This document shows, one piece after another, positions 56,970 to 64,000 of a stretch of 64,000 bases of DNA. This stretch comes from Ruegeria atlantica (lineage in GTDB: Bacteria > Pseudomonadota > Alphaproteobacteria > Rhodobacterales > Rhodobacteraceae). The translations under genes and the position numbers were made by a program. The DNA lies in NCBI RefSeq assembly GCF_013032005.1, contig NZ_WQBE01000002.1, positions 186,001 through 250,000 on the forward strand. The letters are read 5' to 3'. The number at the start of each line of letters is the position of its first letter. Positions within the stretch are counted from its first letter, which is position 1. A model generated the notes under the pieces. The model saw only the letters and a program-made list of their open reading frames with translations, searched no databases and was not told where the DNA came from.

Positions 56970-57042
56970 CGTTGTAAAACGCAGGTTTTCGGGAATCTGT
57001 GGCCTTTTTGGCAAGGTTTTGGCAAGGATCGGGGATTCTCGG

Positions 57043-57645
57043 ATGGCGCGGCTGCTTTTACGCGGTTTTGATATCAGGAAAGCCTGGCTGGACGGGCCCG
57101 CGCAGGAGCGGCTGATCGACAGCCTGCGGCCGATTCTGAAATCCGCCCCTTTGTTCCGGCCGGTCACGCCATCGGGTAAGGAAATGTCCGTGCGTATGAC
57201 GTCGGCCGGGTCACTGGGCTGGGTCACCGACAAGACGGGGTACCGATATCAGGCGCAACACCCCAAAGGCGCGGTTTGGCCTGCGATCCCGGATCAGATT
57301 CTTGGTATCTGGCGCGACCTTGCCAGCGCGGATCGCGATCCTGATTGCTGTTTGATCAACTACTACGGCGAAGGGGCCCGGATGGGGTTGCATCAAGACA
57401 AGGACGAGGCCGATTTTTCCTGGCCGGTCCTGTCGATCTCACTGGGGGATGATGCCCTGTTCCGCATCGGCAACCAGACACGGGGCGGCAAGACCGAGTC
57501 CATCTGGCTGAATTCGGGTGATGTGGTGATCATGGGCGGGCCCGCCCGGCTGACCTATCACGGCGTCGACCGCATCCGGTTCGGGTCTTCGAAACTGTTG
57601 CCCAAGGGTGGTCGGATCAACCTGACGCTGCGTGTGGCCGGTTAG
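57043..57645 (+). CDS. alkB: Alpha-ketoglutarate-dependent dioxygenase AlkB family
   Basis: 200 aa. AlkB core: NYYGEGARMGLHQDKDE with Fe ligands His and Asp, then LGDDALFRIG and HGVDRIRF with the third His and the 2-oxoglutarate Arg. It repairs N1-methyladenine and N3-methylcytosine by oxidative dealkylation. ATG 57043 is chosen over TTG 57019. Divergent from dnaK; its stop overlaps that of the convergent permease gene. Confidence 0.92.
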   Translation: MARLLLRGFDIRKAWLDGPAQERLIDSLRPILKSAPLFRPVTPSGKEMSVRMTSAGSLGWVTDKTGYRYQAQHPKGAVWPAIPDQILGIWRDLASADRDPDCCLINYYGEGARMGLHQDKDEADFSWPVLSISLGDDALFRIGNQTRGGKTESIWLNSGDVVIMGGPARLTYHGVDRIRFGSSKLLPKGGRINLTLRVAG

Positions 57646-58463
57646 CGGCGCGCCTCCCAGCTTTGGGACACATGCTGACGGGAAAAGAAAATTCCCAACA
57701 AGCCGATCAGCAGCAGGATCAGCCCCACCCAAAGCGCGTATTCCCAGCTGGTATTGCGAGGAAAATAATTGCGGAAAAGAAAACCGCGGCACTGATCGAT
57801 GACGTGAAACAGGGGGTTCCAGGTGAACATGGCCAACGTGGCACCGCCCAGCGCATTCGCCACGAACATTTTACCCGAAAAGATCATGTTCAAGCGCCGG
57901 TAGATATTGGTCAGGACTGTCACAAAAGTGGGAAACCACGGTCGCAGAGCCATGAAGACGACGCCAATTGCGCAGCCAACAAACCAGCTCAGGATCAACA
58001 TGCCAAAAGCGCCGCCCGGTTCCTGAATTTCAATTGGCGCGACTGCTACACTGTAAATAAAGAGGATCACGATGATTGTCACAATCTGCGTGTAAAGCGC
58101 CCCAAAAGCGGTGGCCAACAGGACGACAACCATGTTCATAGGCGAATGCAGCATCATCGGGTTGTTGCCGGTCCCGACCCCCGCTACCGCGCTGACGGAT
58201 TTGATATGGGTGATGAACAGAAACACGCCCGACAGCAGAAACAGGACAAATTCGCCCCGGATTCTTGCAATACGTGGTCCCAGGAAAGACAGGATCGTAT
58301 ATAACACCAAAACCAGGGCCAGAACCTGCAAGATGTTGATGATTATGGCCACGACCGCGTTGTGATGCTGGGACCGTATGCTGCGAACAACGGCATGGAA
58401 AATCAGCTCGGCCGTTGTGAACGCGCCGCCCAGTAAGGACTGGTTTCGCTTGAAATAATACAC
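57642..58463 (-). CDS. Polysaccharide-export ABC transporter permease (KpsM-like)
   Basis: 273 aa, about six hydrophobic segments, with features of ABC-2 permeases (HSPMNMVVVLLATAFGALYT; RRLNMIFSGKMFVANA; WNPLFHVIDQCRGFLF). This group exports capsule or O-chain across the inner membrane. No ATPase gene is adjacent. GTG start at 58463 has no clear ribosome site. Its C-terminus runs over the alkB stop by 3 bases. A role with the polysaccharide genes to the right is plausible. Confidence 0.82.
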   Translation of the reverse strand: MYYFKRNQSLLGGAFTTAELIFHAVVRSIRSQHHNAVVAIIINILQVLALVLVLYTILSFLGPRIARIRGEFVLFLLSGVFLFITHIKSVSAVAGVGTGNNPMMLHSPMNMVVVLLATAFGALYTQIVTIIVILFIYSVAVAPIEIQEPGGAFGMLILSWFVGCAIGVVFMALRPWFPTFVTVLTNIYRRLNMIFSGKMFVANALGGATLAMFTWNPLFHVIDQCRGFLFRNYFPRNTSWEYALWVGLILLLIGLLGIFFSRQHVSQSWEARR

Positions 58464-58585
58464 CCGAAGCGTCTTTCCCGTTTTTTCGCCTGCAATCTGT
58501 CACGAAATTCTTGCCGTTCCGTAACCGGCACATCATAAGGCCGTCAGGCTATTCGATCAACAAATCACAGGAACGGAGCTTTTTT

Positions 58586-59383
58586 GTGACCTACGACGCC
58601 CTCATTCCCGTCATTCGACGGCTGGCCCTGGAAGCCGGTGACAAGATCATGGAGATCTACAATTCGGATGATTTCGACGTAATGGTCAAATCCGATTCCA
58701 GCCCGGTGACCGAAGCAGACGAAGCTGCCGATGCCCTGATTTCGGCCGGTCTGCGCGATGCCTTCCCGGATATTCTGCTGGTGACAGAGGAACAGGCAGC
58801 CTCGCATTCAGAAAAGGGTGACAGATTCCTGATTGTTGATCCATTGGACGGCACCAAGGAATTCATCAACCGGCGCGGCGATTTCACGGTGAATATTGCG
58901 TTGGTTGAAAACGGCGTTCCAACCCGTGGCGTGGTTTATGCGCCTGCAAAGGGCCGCATGTTTTATACACAGGCCGATGGTCAATCGGTCGAAGAGACCG
59001 GCGCGTTGGACAAGACGCAGGTTGGGGATGTGGCGCCAATTTCAGTGTCTAATCCGGACAATTCAGCGCTTCTAATCGTGGCGTCGAAATCGCACCGCGA
59101 TCAGGCCACCGAGGATTACATCAACAAATATCAGGTGAAGGACAGCAAGAGCGCGGGCTCATCCCTGAAATTCTGTCTGGTGGCCACGGGCGAGGCAGAT
59201 CTTTACCCCCGCGTTGGCCGCACGATGGAATGGGACACAGCTGCGGGCCATGCCGTGCTGGCCGGTGCGGGCGGCAACGTGGTGCGCTTTGATGATCATT
59301 CACCGCTGACCTATGGCAAGGACGGCTATGCAAACCCGTTCTTTATCGCCTACGCTCCGGGTGTTGACCTGAAGGAGGCCTGA
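58586..59383 (+). CDS. cysQ: 3'(2'),5'-bisphosphate nucleotidase CysQ
   Basis: 265 aa of the inositol monophosphatase fold. Metal motif DPLDGTKEFINRRGDF near 90 and the second site WDTAAGHAVLAGAGG near 215. It removes the 3' phosphate of PAP formed in sulfate assimilation. GTG 58586 follows GGAACGGAG at fair spacing; the frame starts at 58511 without a better site. The stop overlaps kdsB (TGATG). Confidence 0.92.
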   Translation: MTYDALIPVIRRLALEAGDKIMEIYNSDDFDVMVKSDSSPVTEADEAADALISAGLRDAFPDILLVTEEQAASHSEKGDRFLIVDPLDGTKEFINRRGDFTVNIALVENGVPTRGVVYAPAKGRMFYTQADGQSVEETGALDKTQVGDVAPISVSNPDNSALLIVASKSHRDQATEDYINKYQVKDSKSAGSSLKFCLVATGEADLYPRVGRTMEWDTAAGHAVLAGAGGNVVRFDDHSPLTYGKDGYANPFFIAYAPGVDLKEA

Positions 59384-60183
59384 TGTCCGTTCTGATCGCC
59401 ATTCCCGCCCGCTATGCCTCGACCCGCTATCCGGGCAAACCGCTGGTTCCGCTGACCGGCGCCAATGGCACCGCGATGACGTTGATCGAGCGGTCCTGGC
59501 GCGCTGCCTGTTCGGTGTCGGGCGTCGACAAGGTGGTCGTTGCCACCGATGACGACCGCATCCGCGAAGTGGCCGAAGGGTTCGGGGCCGAGGTGGTGAT
59601 GACCTCGGAAAGCTGTGGCAATGGCACCGAACGCTGCGCTGAGACCCATGCCAACCTTGGCGCTGGCTATGACATCGTGGTGAACCTGCAAGGCGACGCG
59701 CCGCTGACACCGCATTGGTTTGTCGAAGACCTAGTCGCTGGCCTGCGCGCCGCGCCCGGGGCGGGCGTGGCCACACCCGTGCTGCGCTGCGATGGTGACG
59801 CGCTGAACAGTCTGCTGAACGACCGCAAGCACGGGCGCGTTGGCGGCACCACCGCCGTCTTCGCCGCGGATCACAGCGCCATGTATTTCTCAAAAGAAGT
59901 CGTCCCGTTCACCGCCGAGACCTACGCAGGCGAAGAAGAGACCCCGGTTTTCCACCATGTCGGCGTCTACGCCTATCGCCCCGATGCTTTGGCCGCCTAT
60001 TCCACCTGGCCGGTGGGCCCGCTGGAACAGCTGGAAGGGCTTGAGCAACTGCGCTTTATGGAGAATGGCCGCAAAGTTCTGTGCGTCGAGGTTGAGGCCA
60101 AAGGCCGCCAGTTCTGGGAGCTGAACAACCCGCAGGACGTTCCCAAGCTTGAGGAAATGATGGCCGCGATGGGGTTGGATTGA
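59383..60183 (+). CDS. kdsB: CMP-KDO synthetase
   Basis: 266 aa. N-terminus IAIPARYASTRYPGKPL with the nucleotide-binding Arg/Lys, VATDDDRI, TSESCGNGTERCAE, VNLQGDAPL (metal Asp). It activates KDO with CTP for addition to lipid A. Translationally coupled to cysQ by a 1-base overlap and followed after 70 bases by galE. Confidence 0.93.
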   Translation: MSVLIAIPARYASTRYPGKPLVPLTGANGTAMTLIERSWRAACSVSGVDKVVVATDDDRIREVAEGFGAEVVMTSESCGNGTERCAETHANLGAGYDIVVNLQGDAPLTPHWFVEDLVAGLRAAPGAGVATPVLRCDGDALNSLLNDRKHGRVGGTTAVFAADHSAMYFSKEVVPFTAETYAGEEETPVFHHVGVYAYRPDALAAYSTWPVGPLEQLEGLEQLRFMENGRKVLCVEVEAKGRQFWELNNPQDVPKLEEMMAAMGLD

Positions 60184-60253
60184 GCCATTTTCCCCCTGAC
60201 CTGGACACACCTGTTGGCATAGCAGGGCACAAACTTCTTTGTCTGGAAGACAG

Positions 60254-61237
60254 ATGACCAATATTCTTGTAACCGGCGGAGCTGGATATATCGGATCGCA
60301 TGCCTGCAAAGCGCTGGCGCAGGCGGGCTATACACCCGTGACTTATGACAACCTGATCACCGGCTGGCAGGACGCGGTGAAATTCGGACCGTTCGAACAG
60401 GGCGATCTGCTGGATCGCGCTCGGTTGGATGAGGTCTTCGCCAAATACCAGCCCGCCGCCGTAATGCACTTCGCCGCCCTCAGTCAGGTGGGCGAGGCGA
60501 TGTCCCAGCCCGGCAGATATTGGACCAACAATGTCACCGGATCACTGAACCTGATCGAGGCAGCCGTGGCAGCCGGTTGCCTGAACTTTGTGTTCTCCTC
60601 GACCTGCGCCACCTATGGTGAGCATGACAATGTGGTGCTGGATGAAGACACACCGCAACTGCCGCTGAACGCTTATGGTGCCTCAAAGCGGGCCATCGAA
60701 GATATCCTGCATGATTTCGAGGCCGCATATGGCCTGAACCACGTGATCTTCCGCTATTTCAACGTGGCCGGTGCCGACCCCGAGGGTGAAGTGGGGGAAT
60801 TCCACCGTCCCGAAACTCATCTGGTGCCGCTGATGCTGGACGCCATTGACGGCAAGCGCGACGGGCTGACCGTATTCGGCACCGATTACGACACACCCGA
60901 CGGTACCTGCATCCGCGACTATGTGCATGTCTGCGATCTAATTGATGCTCATGTTTTGGGGTTGAACTGGCTGGAACAGGGCAAGGGTAGTCGGGTTTTC
61001 AACCTTGGCACCGGATCGGGCTTTTCGGTGATGGAGGTGATCGACCATTCCAAAGCCGTCACCAACCGCGAGGTGCCTTATTCCATCGGCCCCCGCCGCG
61101 CTGGTGATTGCACCAAGCTTGTTTCAGGCTCGGTCCGTGCGGGGCAAGAGCTTGGTTGGACCCCAAAAAGATCAACGTTAGAGACGATGATCAGTGATGC
61201 CTGGCGCTGGCATCAGAACGGCAATTACGAAAAGTGA
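60254..61237 (+). CDS. galE: UDP-glucose 4-epimerase
   Basis: 327-aa extended SDR. NAD motif VTGGAGYIGSHACKAL, SSTCATYG with Ser/Thr, catalytic Tyr-x3-Lys in YGASKRAIE (near 143-151), FRYFNVAGADPEG, and CIRDYVHVCDLIDAHVLGL. It interconverts UDP-Glc and UDP-Gal for surface glycans. ATG 60254 follows GGAAG. The first glycosyltransferase starts 7 bases after its stop. Confidence 0.93.
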   Translation: MTNILVTGGAGYIGSHACKALAQAGYTPVTYDNLITGWQDAVKFGPFEQGDLLDRARLDEVFAKYQPAAVMHFAALSQVGEAMSQPGRYWTNNVTGSLNLIEAAVAAGCLNFVFSSTCATYGEHDNVVLDEDTPQLPLNAYGASKRAIEDILHDFEAAYGLNHVIFRYFNVAGADPEGEVGEFHRPETHLVPLMLDAIDGKRDGLTVFGTDYDTPDGTCIRDYVHVCDLIDAHVLGLNWLEQGKGSRVFNLGTGSGFSVMEVIDHSKAVTNREVPYSIGPRRAGDCTKLVSGSVRAGQELGWTPKRSTLETMISDAWRWHQNGNYEK

Positions 61238-61244
61238 ACCATAG

Positions 61245-62282
61245 GTGACAGATCATGCAGCCGATAATCTTCCCCCCATTGGATGGGTGCAGAAGTACCG
61301 GTTGCGTCTGAAACGACGGCGGTTGCTTTGGCGATCCTTTCGCAGCCGCCATCAGCTAGCCAGCCTCAAGGATCAGACCGCGCAAATCAGACCAGGCGCG
61401 GTAATGGCCTTCACCTCGCTGCGCAATGAAGTCAATCGCCTTCCGTGGTTCTTCCGCCACTATCGCGGGCTCGGGGTGGATCACTTTCTGGTCGTGGATA
61501 ACGGCAGCGATGACGGCTCGGTCGGATTTCTGCGCGATCAGCCCGATGTGTCACTGTGGCAGACCTCTAACAGCTATCGCGACGCGCGATACGGTTTGGA
61601 TTGGCTGACATGGCTGCAAATGCGCTATGGCCACGGACACTGGACCTTGATGGTGGACGCGGATGAGCTGCTGATCTACCCCAACCACGACAGCAAATCC
61701 CTGCATGACCTAACAGGCACCTTGGAACAACGGGGCCACATTGCCTTTGGCGCGCTGCTGCTGGATCTCTACCCCAAGGGGCCACTGGGCGCGCAGCCCT
61801 ATGACCCCGAAATGGACCCGACCAAAACCCTTAGCTGGTTCGATCCCGGCCCCTACCGGGCGCAGCGCCAAAGCCCATTGGGCAACCTGTGGGTGCAGGG
61901 TGGCGCGCGAGAACGGATGTTTTTTGCTGACAGGCCGCGGCATTCGCCCACGTTGAACAAAATACCGCTGGTGCGCTGGTCACGGCGCCATGCCTATGTG
62001 AACTCGTGCCACTCGGCCCTGCCCCGACACCTGAACACGGTCTATGACGGCCCCGGCGGCAAGACGCCTTCGGGCGTGTTGCTGCACACTAAATTTCTTC
62101 CTGAGGTGGTGGACAAGTCATCGACCGAAAAAACCCGACGGCAGCATTTTCATGATCCCGACCTATTTGGGTCATATTATGATGCAATTGGAAACCGCCC
62201 CGACATGTGGACGCCTCAGTCCGTGCGTCTTGAGGGCTGGGCCCAGTTACAACAATTGGGTCTGATGGGGAAAGTTTGCTGA
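61245..62282 (+). CDS. Family 2-like glycosyltransferase (Glyco_tranf_2_4 type), first paralog
   Basis: 345 aa. N-terminal basic stretch (KYRLRLKRRRLLWRSFRSRH), then FTSLRNEVNRLPWFFRHYRGLGVDHFLVVDNGSDDGS-type GT-A motifs and MVDADELLIY (DxD-like Asp-Ala-Asp) near 130. It resembles PF13704 enzymes. It probably transfers a sugar from a UDP donor; the product is unknown. GTG 61245 directly follows galE by 7 bases, suggesting cotranscription. About 40% identical by eye to the next gene. Confidence 0.85.
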   Translation: MTDHAADNLPPIGWVQKYRLRLKRRRLLWRSFRSRHQLASLKDQTAQIRPGAVMAFTSLRNEVNRLPWFFRHYRGLGVDHFLVVDNGSDDGSVGFLRDQPDVSLWQTSNSYRDARYGLDWLTWLQMRYGHGHWTLMVDADELLIYPNHDSKSLHDLTGTLEQRGHIAFGALLLDLYPKGPLGAQPYDPEMDPTKTLSWFDPGPYRAQRQSPLGNLWVQGGARERMFFADRPRHSPTLNKIPLVRWSRRHAYVNSCHSALPRHLNTVYDGPGGKTPSGVLLHTKFLPEVVDKSSTEKTRRQHFHDPDLFGSYYDAIGNRPDMWTPQSVRLEGWAQLQQLGLMGKVC

Positions 62283-62424
62283 AAAGCAGCATATGTGACT
62301 AACGGTTTTTAAATTCGTTGCCTTGAAAGATGCATCAATGGCATAAAACGGCACTTGCCCGGCACCACTCTGGATCGTCCAGCCCCCGGGCATGCTCGCG
62401 TAACGAAAAAGGCAGTGCAAACGC

Positions 62425-63435
62425 GTGAGCCTGTTGGATTCATACCGAATGAGATTGCGGCGCAAGCGTCGTCTGGTGCGCTGCCTGCGCAAACGTCGGC
62501 AATTAAAGCCGATTTCCGACAAGACCAACGATATCCAACGCGACGATATCTTGTTGATGAGCGTTCTGCGGAACGAGAAAATCCGCCTGCCTTACTTTCT
62601 GGAATACTACCGCAGGATGGGCGTCGATCATTTTCTGTTTGTCGACAACGACAGCGATGATGGCTCGGGCGAATACCTGGCAAGCCAACCCGACGTTTCG
62701 GTCTGGCGGGCAAATGCCAGCTATAAACAGGCTTCGTTTGGATTGGATTGGTCAAACTACCTGTTGCGAAAATACGCACACGGACATTGGGTTCTGACAG
62801 TCGACCCGGATGAGTTCTTTATCTATCCGTTCTGCGACACCCGTCCGATCCGCGCCCTGACCGATTGGCTGGACGGCTGCGCGGTACGCAGTTTCGGCAC
62901 CATGCTGATCGACATGTATCCGCAAGGACCAGTGGATGCTCAGCCGTATCACGAAGGGCAGGACCCGTTTGAGATCGCCCGCTGGTTTGATGCTGGCAAC
63001 TATATGATCACAAAGAACCCCGAGTATAAGAATCTGTGGATTCAGGGGGGACCTCGTGCGCGCGTGTTCTTTCGCGACACCCCCTTGCAAGCGCCTGCGC
63101 TGAACAAGATCCCCTTGGTCAAATGGGACCGTCGCTATGTCTATGTCAGCTCGACCCATTCGCTGCTGCCGCGTGGCTTAAACCAGGTTTATGACGATTG
63201 GGGCGGTGAAAAGACCAGTGGCGCGTTGCTGCACGCAAAGCTGATCAGCACGCTGGGCGACAAAGCCCGCGAAGAGATGCAGCGTGGCCAGCATTACCGC
63301 CGCTCGGGCGAATATCGCGCATATGCCCAGGGGCTGGACGAGCAGCCGGTGTTTTGGTGCGACCGGTCCGAGAAATACATCAACTGGCGTCAGCTTGAGA
63401 TCCTTGGCCTCATGTCGAAAGGAAACTGGGCATGA
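62425..63435 (+). CDS. Family 2-like glycosyltransferase, second paralog
   Basis: 336 aa. The same scheme as the preceding gene: basic N-terminus (RLRRKRRLVRCLRKRRQ), SVLRNEKIRLPYFLEYYRRMGVDHFLFVDNDSDDGS-type motif, VDPDEFFIYPFC near 125, and the shared LNKIPLVKWDRRYVY (LNKIPLVRWSRRHAY in the first paralog). GTG 62425. The 142-base gap before it may hold a separate promoter. The next gene starts inside its stop codon (ATGA). Confidence 0.86.
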   Translation: MSLLDSYRMRLRRKRRLVRCLRKRRQLKPISDKTNDIQRDDILLMSVLRNEKIRLPYFLEYYRRMGVDHFLFVDNDSDDGSGEYLASQPDVSVWRANASYKQASFGLDWSNYLLRKYAHGHWVLTVDPDEFFIYPFCDTRPIRALTDWLDGCAVRSFGTMLIDMYPQGPVDAQPYHEGQDPFEIARWFDAGNYMITKNPEYKNLWIQGGPRARVFFRDTPLQAPALNKIPLVKWDRRYVYVSSTHSLLPRGLNQVYDDWGGEKTSGALLHAKLISTLGDKAREEMQRGQHYRRSGEYRAYAQGLDEQPVFWCDRSEKYINWRQLEILGLMSKGNWA

Positions 63436-64000
63436 GCCGTCTGGGCGTTGTTATGCTGGTTCATACAGCACTGCACCGGGCCGAGCAGGTGGCACGGCAT
63501 TGGACGGCATCGGGCTGTCCGGTGGTGATCCATGTGGACCGCAAAGTGCCGGATCAAGTTTATTCCGATTTCGTTGCCGCATTCGCGGATGAAGCGTTGA
63601 TCCGGTTCTCGGAACGCCATACCTGCGAATGGGGTAGTTGGGGAATTGTCGCGGCCTCACAATCCGCGTCCGAACTGATGCTTGAGGCTTTTCCGGATGT
63701 ACATCACGTCTACCTGTCTTCGGGGGCCTGCCTGCCCCTGCGGCCCGTGGATGAGCTGATCGACTATCTTTCTGACCGGCCTCGGGTCGATTTCATCGAA
63801 AGCGCCACGACCGCCGATGTCAGCTGGACGATCGGTGGGCTGGATCAGGAACGTTTTACACTGCGCTTTCCGTTTTCCTGGCGCCGGAACCGCAAACTGT
63901 TCGACGCTTATGTAAAACTGCAACGCGCCCTCGGGATGCGCCGCAAAATCCCCGAAGGGCTGATGCCGCATATGGGCAGCCAATGGTGGTGCCTGACCCG
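63432..64000 (+). CDS. Core-2/I-branching (GT14) type glycosyltransferase, 3' end outside window
   Basis: 189 residues visible. VVMLVHTALHRAEQVARHW, VVIHVDRKVPDQVY, WGSWGIVAASQSASELMLEAF and VYLSSGACLPLRPVDELIDYL follow the PF02485 (xylosyl/GlcNAc transferase) pattern. Many Rhodobacterales carry such genes with an unknown acceptor. Starts at ATG 63432 overlapping the second paralog, so the block continues to the right. Confidence 0.82.
   Translation, partial: MSRLGVVMLVHTALHRAEQVARHWTASGCPVVIHVDRKVPDQVYSDFVAAFADEALIRFSERHTCEWGSWGIVAASQSASELMLEAFPDVHHVYLSSGACLPLRPVDELIDYLSDRPRVDFIESATTADVSWTIGGLDQERFTLRFPFSWRRNRKLFDAYVKLQRALGMRRKIPEGLMPHMGSQWWCLT

Overview
The window reads as a chromosomal segment of a Rhodobacterales alphaproteobacterium of the Roseobacter group (Ruegeria/Phaeobacter-like). 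This rests on high GC, dense short operons with many ATGA or GTGA overlaps, and typical gene sets: petP-petR type regulators beside ilvE, HDAC-xseB-ispA-dxs, ppi-argJ-mutT beside secA, a thiDOSGEF operon behind a TPP riboswitch, and dnaK-dnaJ with an alphaproteobacterial heat-shock promoter. The organism assignment is inference from recognised families; no database search was run. I see no rRNA operon, CRISPR array, insertion sequence or prophage.

Layout. 1-7.3 kb: a partial AraC regulator, ilvE with a clear terminator, a MarR/response-regulator pair, then HDAC-xseB-ispA-dxs (isoprenoid precursors). 7.3-10.8 kb: an arsenic cassette (ArsR-ArsC fusion, arsenate-linked GAPDH, ArsJ exporter) lying between tRNA-Thr(CGU) and tRNA-Arg(CCU). 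10.9-17.3 kb: LacI regulator, YcaQ-type glycosylase, FAH-family hydrolase, a 541-bp gene-free stretch with inverted repeats, then HpaR, an aromatic amino acid decarboxylase and an HpaI aldolase. 17.3-27.4 kb: housekeeping and envelope genes (DUF3095, MFS, GT4 glycosyltransferase, asd, EEP nuclease, SRPBCC, carbonic anhydrase, Hpt-like protein, M17 peptidase, NlpC/P60, DUF2794).

27.5-39.5 kb, minus strand: an orphan two-domain iron-type permease, then an operon-like array of acyl-CoA ligase, LivG, LivH, two small membrane proteins, LivM, binding protein, patatin-like lipoprotein, LivF and a PaaK-like ligase. The array looks like an uptake-and-CoA-activation system for an unidentified carboxylic acid. 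It is the best candidate in the window for an under-described system.

39.5-49 kb: an AT-richer stretch with one small predicted membrane protein, mutT-argJ-ppi opposite secA, a single-TM hypothetical protein, a PstS-OmpA fusion, and radC. 49-57 kb: thiFEGSOD under a TPP riboswitch, then dnaJ-dnaK. 57-64 kb: alkB, an orphan polysaccharide-export permease, cysQ-kdsB, galE, two paralogous family-2-like glycosyltransferases and the start of a core-2/I-branching (GT14-like) glycosyltransferase. This last block looks like surface polysaccharide synthesis continuing past the window edge.
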